Positions 11,201 through 22,000 of a DNA stretch of 64,000 bases are shown here, one piece after another (position 1 is the stretch's first letter; each line of letters opens with the position of its first letter). The DNA comes from Valencia hispanica (lineage: Eukaryota; Chordata; Actinopteri; Cyprinodontiformes; Valenciidae), in contig OY747721.1 in assembly GCA_963556495.2 (NCBI GenBank), positions 32,939,849 through 33,003,848 on the forward strand, read 5' to 3'. The notes beneath the pieces are model-generated. The model was not told the origin of the DNA. It did not search any database and was given only the letters and a program-made list of their open reading frames with translations. The position numbers and the translations under genes are program-made.

Positions 11201-11324
11201 GTTTGCAGTGGGAATTCTGTCTCTGGTGTTCTTTGCTCTCCTGTTTGGGTGCTGCAGCAGCTCAAAAGAACCACAGCAAAAGAAGAGGAAACCAAAGAAG
11301 AATTCAAAGAATGCAGTGATTTAG
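8201..11324 (+). CDS. smim6: Small integral membrane protein 6 / endoregulin-like micropeptide
   Basis: CDS join(8201..8214, 11090..11324), 82 aa. Exon 1 is ATGGCGGCGGTGAG and has donor GTGAGT. Its phase 2 matches the acceptor CACCTGCAG at 11089, giving a Ser codon. Residues 31-58 contain PW, GG, VI, F, FA and FG at the spacing of human SMIM6 (PWDQGGLAVIILF... FAIVFG, from memory). SMIM6/endoregulin is an ER membrane micropeptide that inhibits SERCA calcium pumps in non-muscle cells. The helix spans about residues 34-58. It is preceded by a Trp-rich amphipathic stretch (W19-L29) and followed by CCSSS and a Lys-rich tail (69-78). The fish protein is longer than human (about 62 aa) at both ends. 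Position between smim5 and sap30bp agrees with human. Alternative: an unspliced start at 11064, disfavoured because it lies upstream of the acceptor. Confidence 0.85.
8648..9877 (+). mobile_element. Younger Tc1/mariner element nested in an older one
   Basis: The element has inverted repeats of roughly 100 bp. The left end CATTGGGACAAAAAAGTATT pairs with the right end AATACTTTTTTGCTCCACAG. Both are flanked by TA (8646-8647 and 9878-9879). Removing the element and one TA rejoins the older Tc1 sequence as GTTGGACT-TA-AGTCTGG. It keeps an internally deleted transposase gene, so it is non-autonomous now. Confidence 0.85.
8975..9700 (+). pseudogene. Tc1 transposase pseudogene in the nested element
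   Basis: Fragments in order: [21 protein letters not shown] (HTH region, about 8981-9045), [13 protein letters not shown] (about 9140-9180), a block starting [11 protein letters not shown] at 9236, [14 protein letters not shown], and [13 protein letters not shown] (about 9500-9540). The region of the second catalytic Asp has lost residues (reads FKQDKHTA where the family has a DNDPKHT-type string). Frameshifts occur near 9195 and 9585, and an internal deletion near 9100 joins distant segments. It is not functional. Confidence 0.8.
11090..11324 (+). CDS. smim6: smim6 coding exon 2
   Basis: Encodes nearly the whole micropeptide, including the membrane helix, ending at TAG 11322-11324. The acceptor is CACCTGCAG with a pyrimidine-rich tract. 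Confidence 0.88.
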
Positions 11325-11569
11325 ACCCATGCAAATATGAAATTAAAATATATATATATATTTATTTGGTGATACTGTTCCACTGTAGATGCATTTTTGG
11401 ATATGTGCTAAAACTTAAAATTTAAGGCAACAGGTTTTAGAATCATGATGGGATTTTTAAAACAGTTTAAAAAAAATATGTAGCTAAAATTGTATATTAT
11501 TTTCTTTGCACTGATCTGATTACAAAAACTGTGGGAAGATTACCCAAAGCAAGTTATCTTTTCAGATGG

Positions 11570-11822
11570 ACTCAACACGTCACCTTAAAGACACCATGCT
11601 GACCATTAAACATGGTGCTGGCAGCATCATGCTGTGGGGATGCCAATCCTCAGCTAGAACACCTCATAGGCAGAAAGATGGAACTAAACACAGAGCAGTC
11701 CTGGATACTCACCTTGTAGCAGGATAACTACAGCCACAAATATGTGATACTTTGTACTGATCTGTCATAAACAATCCTATTTTAATATATTAAAGTTTAT
11801 TACTGTAATGTGGCAAAGCAAT
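11570..11822 (+). mobile_element. Tc1/mariner remnant in the smim6 3' UTR
   Basis: The GGSIMLWG block is visible as GGCAGCATCATGCTGTGGGG at about 11622-11641. The family end string follows (ACTTTGTACTGATCTGTCAT... AATGTGGCAAA). It lies between the smim6 stop and the first AATAAA, so it is probably transcribed as 3' UTR. Confidence 0.65.
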
Positions 11823-11869
11823 GACAGATAAATCCAGGGCTATGATTTCAAGTGTGCTTTAGAGGTTAT

Positions 11870-11875
11870 AATAAA
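11870..11875 (+). other. smim6: smim6 polyadenylation signal
   Basis: First AATAAA after the smim6 stop codon, about 545 bp downstream. Confidence 0.5.
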
Positions 11876-12007
11876 GATATTTTATGATACATTTGTGTCC
11901 TTTCTTTTTAGAAGTCAAAGCATTGGCTAACACTGCTTTATGTTCTAATAACGTTGAACTGTCACTATGTAGCTCGGATGCTAAACCTTAAAACCAACGC
12001 TGATACA

Positions 12008-12560
12008 GATATTCAATTCAATTCAAAATTCAAAATTACTTTATTAATCCCAAAGGGGAAATTAAATGCTGTTGTAACTCATTATCAAAGTTTCTTCATA
12101 GATTTGTTGTAGATGCTGATGGCTGTGGGTAGGGATGATCTCCTGTAGCTCTCTGCAGATCTGAAGAAGCCTCTGACTGAAGACGCTCTGTAGTTGTATG
12201 ACAGTCTGATGTAGGCTAGAGGATGCTCAGGGTTGTCCATAATGTTCATTTTATGAATAATCATTTTTTGCACACTAATCTCCAGAGGGTCCTCAGCATC
12301 TAACCTGTTTGCCAACAATCTCACATTGCCCAATATTATTGATGGAGATGGTTTGAAATTCCTCCTTTTCTCTCTCCTCTTCGCCCCTGCTCTGGATCCA
12401 TGGCATCTCATTTTCAAGTCATCAGGGTTTTGTGGCTGCAGTTGAGGTATTACTTGAGCTTTTGTGATGTTCCTCAGCTGCTCCCAGTTGTAAACTACCT
12501 TGTTGCCATGGTTATGCATCATAACAAATGTCCAAAAATAAAATGAAAAGTAGCTAAAGT
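12008..12560 (-). mobile_element. Rex1/L2-like LINE, internally deleted copy
   Basis: The - strand reads a 164-codon frame (12579 to 12085) that joins the start of LINE ORF2 (a basic RREKRRNFKP stretch, then SIILGNVRLLANRLDAE, the usual endonuclease entry) directly to its C-terminus (YRRSSLPTAISIYNKS). The reverse transcriptase between them is missing. The 3' end, at the left here, has the family tail complementary to GGGATCAATAAAGTAATTTTG. It lies between smim6 and the sap30bp promoter. Confidence 0.75.
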
Positions 12561-12799
12561 CCTTCCAGCTGCACAGCATTCAAAACCAGAGAGAACGATT
12601 GTCCACAAAAATAATGTTTCTACTAGAAATGGAGGAATAAAAGTAAAATTAAAATAAAAAATCAGAACAAATGTAACAGAGCTACTCCAACATGCTGCCA
12701 CCTTGAGCGGCGCAATTCCAGAACATATAGACTCATACTTTGTGTTGCACAATTCAATATTTTAAATTTGCTGCAAAGAATACCATAAATATTAACGAT

Positions 12800-12938
12800 A
12801 GACAACGAAGGACTACATTTCCCACTGTAGCTCCGGGTGCTTTTTGTGCGCATCGCTCACTGCGCAACCGAAGTTTCTCGTCCGGTGACGTGTTTATCCT
12901 GCGCTCGCCGCTCTTCTGCGTTTATGCGACTAGAAGCG
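12800..12938 (+). promoter_or_regulatory. sap30bp: sap30bp promoter with ZNF143-like and CRE-like motifs
   Basis: CpG-rich island-like sequence without a TATA box, as in housekeeping promoters. GACTACATTTCCCA at 12811-12824 resembles the ZNF143/SBF site core ACTACAATTCCCA. TGACGTG at 12886-12892 is a CRE half-site. GTGCGCATCGC is a partial NRF1-like string. The assignments are motif resemblances only. Confidence 0.6.
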
Positions 12939-13032
12939 ATGGCGAGCGGTAAAAAGAGCGTTCTGCTCTCGTCTTTAGCAGACTATGGAGATGATTCAGA
13001 GCCCGACTCTGACCCAGAACCAGAAGATACAG
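12939..13032 (+). CDS. sap30bp: sap30bp coding exon 1
   Basis: Residues 1-31 plus the first base of codon 32; donor GATACAG/GTGAAT. Acidic end DSEPDSDPEPEDT. Confidence 0.95.
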
Positions 13033-16000
13033 GTGAATATTTTTATTTTTAATTAGTACCATAGCTCTAATGGCAATAAAACATTTTCATGAGTGAATAT
13101 TTCCTGTGAGACTACCGTGTGTTTGTGTGTGAGCTAACGTTAGCTTAACCTAGTATATGGGTTTTGTTAATTGTGCTCATTTAGAAACATTAATTTCTCC
13201 TAAATCTGCCACTATATTTGTTATAATGTAGTTTTATAGACAATTTGCCGTTGTATTTTTGTTTTTCCGCACCTTATTCCAGGTTATGTTTTTATCCTCA
13301 GCTCAAGTACGTTAATTGTCATGTTTAGATCTTGATTTAAATAAATGTCGGATTTAGCATCGGTGTTTAATTATACGTGAACCGTGTCACACCCTATATA
13401 TATTATATTAAACACCAACTTCGAAACTGTTTAATTTGTGAAACTCGAAGTAGGACAAATTCAAGGTATTTTATTGTAATTTTAAATTCACTACCTTAGA
13501 TTGGATCTAACCTGAAAACAAACATCTGGTCGGATTAAACCGGGATAGGATTATTGTAAAACTATTGTTTTTAAATAATCGAGGTTGCAGCATTTTCACA
13601 ACATAAAACCTAGGTTAATTTGTGTAACACGAAAAGCTGTGACACCAAACCGAATGTTTGTTACAAAAATGCACGATTTCAAAATTTTTGTTAAGATATT
13701 GCTATCAAACAGTTGTAAATAACTCCTAAATGAAGTACAACTTTATTAGGATAAAGAACCTGAGAAAGAAGGCGGGTTCTGTTCTGGGGACTACTGTTAA
13801 ACCACTGGTTGATGATGATGCAAAGAAGGATTTTTCATGAAATCAAGAAAATTACAGACAACCATAAGCATCCTCTTCTTGAGACAACAACAGAATATTT
13901 TCGATCAGATGCTTCTTCAGAACCCCCGTAAGACGGACTGCTACAGGAGATCCTTCCTGCCCACTGCCATCCGGATCTACAATAACTCTTTGAAGAACTA
14001 TGGATGATATGAGTGATAAAATGTAAGTTCCGTCTGGGATCAATAAAGTATTTTGAATTGAATTACTAAGAAATAAATGATCTAAGACTTTGTAGTGATC
14101 TAAAAATTGATCAATAAAAACAAGGGAAAATCAGTATCTTTACGCCTCTGATATTAATAGCTTTGCCAAATGGGGATTGATACAAAAGAAATTACCAAAC
14201 ATCTGTAAAACAGAACATGGGAAATTTCCAGATATGCGTTTATTTGTTCCACTGAAAACCTGTATTTTATAATGTATTTGGACATTTTAAAAGGTGTAAA
14301 AAAAAATTTAAATGTCTGAACATAATGTGTTCTATTTAAAGATACTTTATTGATCCCAGAGGGAAATTAAGTAGAAATTAAGTTTTGAGGGTCTAAAGGT
14401 GTTGCACAAATTCCAGTTTTACTACTTTATGTGCCTATAGGAGGACACATGTTTTTGCTCAGGTTAGTAAAGCAGAGTATCACATATTAAGTCAGCTGAC
14501 TTCTGCAATGGAGATAGCTGCAGCTTGTATCTAATTGTAGTTGTAGTGTGCAATACTGCAATTGCAAAGGACTTCTGGAATGCAATATTTGGAATTTCAA
14601 ATGTCAGGCATGCAACTTCTGCATCCCTGTGCTGTAGTTGACCTGAACTTTTACCGGGTATATATTTTTAGGAATCGAGACGCCTAAGGGTATAAGAATA
14701 GTGGGGATGTTTTGACGAAGGAAAAGAGAGAAAAAATGGGGTCATCAACATCATCCTCAAAATATTCAGCTATCAGTTGCTTTCCAGATATCATGCAGCT
14801 CTGATATGGAGGTACTTCAAAACTGCACAAACAGGATATTAGTTTTGTTTTAAATAATATTATTTACCCACAGAAAAGTCTAATTTAGTTTTGATTGGCT
14901 GGTTATGTCCCTAATAATTAAGTAAATAAGTGATTGGATTCTGTGTGTAATCTATCAGGATTCTTAAAAGTCCAACCCACAACAGCAAAAAAAAAAAAGA
15001 ATTTTTTTGAGGGGAGGCTGCACCAAATGATATCAGAGTAATCAGAAATCGAGCAACGTGAACAAAATGGCAGCTGCAGTTTCACAGATTGTAACGGACT
15101 ATGTCTGACCTCTGCTTTGTCTGTGCGTTTGCGTCCAGGGGGACTAGGAGCGGGCCTCGTCTACGGCTACGGAGAGGACGACCTGAACCGGACCGAGGAT
15201 GTTGAAGACAAAGGATCTGGAAATGAAGACAGCCGGGACAGCAACTCGGTCAGTATCGGAGCTCTGGATTCCTCCCTACAAAGCTTGGCTTGGATCGGCC
15301 TCACGGCTGGTGTTAAAATGGGGTCCTGAGTGAAAATGAAGATAAACATCTACTAATGCACAGCAAACAATAAGCAAGTGTACTGCTGTTTCTCTGAAAA
15401 CGCAAATACTAAAGCTACAAACATGACCGTGGGATATTACTTGAGATGTTCAACCCTACAAGCACAACCCACAGCTTTGGTTTTCTGTGAGGTCTGACCT
15501 GTTGATTCCAGTTTCAGCTATAACACATAAAAGAGCAAAAGCAAGTTAGTTGATGGATGGACGAAGGTAGTTTTGAATCAAACAGCAAATGAAGGAAATT
15601 CCTTTTTGCATCAAATGATGTCCCAATTCTTTTTCTCAGAAAAGGTTAATCAAAATACGTGCTCTTGGTTGATCATAGACCGAATTATAGTGGGAGGTCT
15701 CAGTTTTAATGCGGTTAATTGGTGCATCTCTAGATATTTTTGTTGACTTCGGTAGTGATAATAACAATTGCGATTAACCCAACATTTTCCTCGTTACTCT
15801 TTCTTTTCCGACATCATGAAGTCTCCACCAATCTCTCTCAGAGCTGCGCCATCTTGCTCACAAAGATCTTCGATTAGTGCTCAAGATGGCACGTGAAATC
15901 TTTCTCACCAAATATGTCGTTTTAGTTTCGCAGTTAAATATAACAAACATGGACCGTAAAAGAGAAAGAAAAAGGTGCTGAGGGAGCAAATAATAGCAGC

Positions 16001-19000
16001 TGCTGTTCTGATTCAATCAGGAATTAAATGAGTTTGCCCATTTATGCATCAGGGCAGATTACCTTCACTTTTATCTGATTTGATCAAAACTTAAAATAAC
16101 ATTTATAAAACAATTAGAATCGTATTAAGAACTTGAAAAAGCTTTATTGGACAAGGCGGGGGAAAAACATCCACATTTAGCCTTTTTGTTTAAACTTAGT
16201 GTTTTTAAATGATAACTCTAGGTTGAGAGGAACCACCTCAGATCAGTGACTTTACATGCAGGAAACCAAACTACTGCCTTAATCTGACTGAATTTGGACA
16301 TTTGAAATGCATGTATACACCTTACTCTGGATGGAGTCAAACTGAACTGGCTTTCTCTTAATCGAGCTAACGCACCCAGACAATGCAGTTAGAAAAGTGA
16401 ATTTCTCTGCATGTAAACAACGAGTTAACCCAATCAAACAGTACAGTAGTTGCTAAATGTACCGTGCTGCAGCGTTGTCGTCCATTTCTCCGTTCATTGT
16501 GCACATCCTGCTTTCACTCCGTCTGCTTCACTGCTGCCAGCATTTGTTTTACTAACTGTGTGACGCTCTAGAATACCAACGTGAAAGGGCGCATGTCGCC
16601 ACCTAGCGTTGTCGAACGCACCTTATTCAATAATTTGATTATCTGAGTGACATGTAAGCTGGGACAAAGGCTCCCATTCTGGTTAAGGTATTAGCTTGAT
16701 TTTTGCCAAAACCTCGAGTTAGATGTGCCTGTAAACGTACTGAGTGTGTCCCAGGCACTCCACAAAGCTAAGCTAATGCAGTCCTCTGAAGGTGGTTTGA
16801 GCAAAGTTAACCCCAGTCCATTTTGAATGCATTCACATGTGGATTTGGCATCATCCAAGTGCAAATGGATCCTCCAACACCGATTTTGGGGCCAGGTCTA
16901 AACAGGACCCCAGTTTTTGGTCTTCCTTACTTTAATTGGGAAACAATATGTTGCCGTTGGGGTTTAGTGGCACGTGAATCGAACTAGCTGAGGGTATTTA
17001 TTACCGTCTGCTTTGACGGGCAGTGATAGAAACATAAAACCTGGGCTGCCATGCTTATTTTTGGAAGAGTTTGGTTTGCTTGGGACATTATGGGTAGCAT
17101 GAAAGCAGCTGCTTGGAGAGCTCTTAGATCTCAGACATGCGTTGATATCTTGAGATATGGATCAAGAAAATGGTGTGATATGAAGGAAATGATCAAATGA
17201 ATCACGTGGAAGTTGTAATAAGACACCGCAGCAGTTTTATGGTGAAGTCAGTCTGTTTTCAAATTTTTTTACATTTTATTTCTTTTTAATCTTAACATTT
17301 TATGACATAATTTTATACCTCAGTAGATTTTCTTGTTGTAGTTCCTTTTATTATGGCTACAAATAGTTATTTTACTGGAAAGCCTTTTGAAAATAAACCA
17401 ATCAGGACTGAGCAGCAGCAGCTACACCTTTTGGTTCATATTTAAAGATTGTATAAATGAAGCTGTACAGTTAGCGGTTGATTCATCCCTCTTGTTACTG
17501 TGCAGCCTCGCCTCAGATCTCTTATCCGTCTCTATAACTGAGAGCGAACCTGATTCACTGGAACCTTCCATCAAAACTTCCAATCAAAATTGGCACCATA
17601 GTTTCTGTGTCGGATAACTGTCAAACTGTCAGTAGGACGGTAAGCTTTTTAGGAAGTTTTTATTAAAGTGTTCATTCAGTCCCTCCTCCTACATGGTTTT
17701 CATCGTATCAAACGTTGCTATTATTTACTCCTGAAACGGATTATAGTTTAGAGAGTCTTTTTTTATTATTATTTTCAAATCCAGTGAAAGAAACATTAGA
17801 AAATTAAAAGCCTGAACACGACTGACTGTAAACTCAAAAATATTCACAGATTTTACATTTCATATAGCAGACAGTCTTTACTTGGATATAGTGTACATTT
17901 TGGGTGTATATTGTAGTGGTGTTCCATCTTGGGTGCCTCAAAATTTCGATTAATATATCATTCAGGTGCTTCGATTATAAAACTATTATTTTTGTTGCAT
18001 ATTTTTACCCTATTTAGATTTTTTTTTTCTTCATTCCATCCATGGCTACGTTCTACTCTTAAATCCATCCAGTTTCCATTAATTGAAGCATCCAAACCAA
18101 TTGATGTCTAATCTTTTGTTCATGTCAAACCCAAAATAAACCAACACATGTCCAAAATAGGTTTCATAATCATATCAAGGTCATATTTTCAATGAGAGCT
18201 AAAGGAAATGTGGGTTGGCAATTTAAATATAATATAGGGTGACCCAATTTTGATTCCCCTAAAAGAGAAAACTTGGTTCAGTCCTTAAACACATTATTCG
18301 TATTCTGTTTACTTAAGGACAACTTTTGAGTTTAACATATTTACAGTACTCATGCTCTATGTGGTTTAAGGGAAAATATATGTAAACTTCAGATCAGCTT
18401 TTACAAGTCAACTATTACAGAAATGACTTTAAAATCTAAATAGAAATAATTAATCTTCTATATTAGAAAATAAACCTTAACAATAATGGCTCCCTTTTTA
18501 TATCATACAGGACAAAAATTACACAAAAAAATTATATTCTGAGAAAATAACGTATTATTTTCTCTTCAAAGTCATAGAAAATAAAAAGCAACATTCTCCC
18601 AAAGACACTTAAAGTGTATACTCCAGTCTTTGTTTTTTCCCCGCTGTCAGTTTAATAAAGAAACTCTAACTTTGCACAGCGTTTGCGTCAGTTTGACCAA
18701 TAGGAAGTTTGCCACCTGTCAAACACAGAACCTAATCTGCCAGCTATGAGTATGGTGTTCTCCTCCACATATTAGTCGCCACTGGGACGGAATGAAGGAA
18801 ATTCCCTTCGTGTTTTGTACTTAAAGCTACTTTTGGGCTGACGTCTGGTAAACGTGCTGCGCTACGCTTGGGGAGGATGCCCCGGAAAGCACCAAAAAAG
18901 TGGAGATGTCCGGGGAAAAGAAGATGTTGTCGCTAAAATGATGCACAACAACAAAGACGCTTCTTTCGTAACTAACATATTTAGTTAAAATATAAAGTGC

Positions 19001-22000
19001 AAAATATTTGCTGCATTTTGTCAATTTCGTGCTGCGTGGCTGAAACACTATATTCAGCCATGATGTTTCCTCCAGCCCGTCCCCTTTTATGATTTTCTCA
19101 TTTAATTATTATTGAAAATTCTCGAATTTTGAACACTTTTAAATCTCTATCGATCTTGCACGTTTCACATCGCAATTAATCGATTTATGGTGAGTCGGCA
19201 CACCTCTAGTATATTGCCAGTTAAGATGAGCAGTACTTTGTTGTAATATCCAGGGCTTTACGTTAACTTTGCTTATAGCACTGGCGCTACAGAGGATGCT
19301 GGTTTTGTAGCACAGACAAAAAAGTTGCACCAACACAAAATGTATTTTAAAATCTCTAAAAACCAACTGTAATGCATCTCATTACTTGAACACACAAACG
19401 ATAGAAATGCAGGCAATGAACGCACGATAACAATAAATATTTTTTCAGATGTGTTTATCCAGTGGAAATGCTAACATATTAACTTTATATTAGTGTGGAT
19501 GTATTTAATGCATAGGTGTATGCAAATGCATTGAGAAATGTGAGCAATTTAGGTCATAATGCAATGCATAGAATAGAAATTCTCTTATTTCTCTCACATG
19601 GGGAAAGTCAAGTGTTATAGCAGCAAAGTGACTTTACACGAAGATAAAAACATAAAATATGAAAAACAGAATTAGGAATGTGTACAGAAAGGGCAAAATT
19701 ACTACAATAAAATTCCCTACACTTTCGACACCGTGGAAAATCAACCACACCATCTACATCGCTTCTCTGCTTGAGTTAAACACCCCCACATTCCTGCGCC
19801 GCATCACTATCGCTGTCACATGACCCCCCCCCCCGAAACACAGACAGAAACGTCACACAGATGGAAATAAATAAGCATCGGTTGTTAATATCGGCCCTCG
19901 GTTACTTATCGGACCGATGCCGATATGTAAAAAAAACGCCTAACATCGGCCGATACCGATGTTGATGCCGATATATCGTGCATCTCTGTTAATTAAATAG
20001 ATTCAACATCTTTCTTCGACAGAATTGCAGACTGCACAGAAGTTACCTTCCAAAAGGAAAAAGTACTATAGATTACTAGGGTATATATTAGACTCATAAT
20101 ATTTACTATATAAGATAATGGATTTCTATACATTTAACAGATGACCCCTTTAGTTGTAAGATTCAGATTTTTTTATTAAAAGCTAGACATTTTAAATGAG
20201 AATAAGAAAGAAAAGTATTTTTTTTGTTCCCCCCTTTCCCTGTTAATGCCCTACCTGGCCCCCTGGTAAAACTTTGCTAGAGCTGCCCCTGCACAGTTGT
20301 AGAAAAGGATCCTGGTGTGATTTGCCTCTCAGAAACAGTTTATAACTTCCCTTCAACTCATTCATGTCACCTAAAAGGGACACCTGTTTCTCAATCACCT
20401 GGTTAGCTCCCATAATTCAGTAAGGACATCTCCTGGTTTCATCTTCATGTTTCCATCTCACCAGATATCCAAACCGATATCATGACCAGCAGCTTTTATG
20501 GCTGTGGCTCCAGCAAACATCAGCTGATACTAGAAAGTCACATTAAATCAGTTCTAACAGGTTATTAAACGTGCTGCTGTTGTTTGGCGCAACGTCTGCT
20601 GGTTTTCTCTTTCTGCACAAAGTGGGCGATAAACAAGCGATACTGTAGCTCTGCTGAAGCGAAGTCGCAGAAAACCGCACACTTTTTTTTGTGATTTTGG
20701 CTAAAATCGGCATAATCATAATTTAAAGACCACTGAGAGTGTTTAAAAATAGCTCAAAATATGATCGGAGTGGGACTTTAAAGACACAGAATAGCTCCAC
20801 CATTGTGTCTTTTTTTCATTGTAGCTGAAGTACGGGAAAAACTGCGTTCCTTTTCACCTCAATACGGAGGGCATAATATTTTCTCTGAAAACGGGACGAT
20901 TCTGTTTTTTACGGGACGGTTGGCAACCCTAGCTACGGGCTTATCAGTCAATGGCTACGGCCAATTTCTTAAAGATATGGATGAGCAGGGCACACGATTG
21001 TATTTTTAACGAAATGCCTGTTAAACTTGTAGCCGTGGCGCGGCACCACATCTAAGTCTATGTAGGGGAAACACTGATTTATTACATTTTAGCGTGTTAC
21101 CTGCTAATCATGTGCAAAAACCAGTTTAAAAAGTCGTTTTCCTAAGTGCTTTGAACATTGTGCAGTTTGAAGACTAGTGTTTCAGCTGCTCTTTGCAGAC
21201 TTCAATACACAGAGTTGGTCAGATGGAATAGAAAGCTACAGCAGCCAGCACAGTCTCACTCACTTTCTGTGATTGACTGTTCACATGTAACCAGGTAGGG
21301 ATTTTTTTTTGGGGTGGGGGGGGGGGGGGGAGGAGTCCTAAAATGCAACTACACGGCTTCCTTGTTAACAGAAATTACAGATAGAACACCACAAAGGGAC
21401 TATGTTCAAGACCCAGATCCAATACGCTGGAGCAGATTTGAAGCAGTTTAAGTCCTAAAAAAACTGATTAGGTAATAGAAACATTAACATTATTACAACT
21501 TGAAAAACTAATATGGCTTCATAAAAAAAATTTCATTTCCATGAAGAATTAGGCAGTGTTTTGAGAGTGTTGTCATGTTCTTGACTGTATGGTTCCAAAT
21601 GATGAAGCAGCGCGTGTTCACAATACCAGCTGCTGGATTCATGGCAGCATGGAGTCGCTCTTGATTTATTCATTTATTTTTTCCTTTCACTCATTTGCGT
21701 TTCTGCCACTTTAACTATCCATCTTTAGAGAACTTTTAAAGCTGAATGTTTCAATTAGAAAGAGGAACATCAACACTACCAAAGTGGGTCATGGAGTTGA
21801 ATCTTTGCCCTTTCACATCCTTTAAACAATGCTGACAATTTCATATTCTATTCCTAGTTTTAGAAGGTTAGCTGGATAATGTTTAGTAGTTTTAGAGTAC
21901 TGCCAGGCCCATGTTTTCTGACCCCCCCCCCCCCCCCCCAAACAGTGTTAACCCTCTGCGTTTTTTTGTTTTTATAGGATATGGACGAATCAGACGAGGG

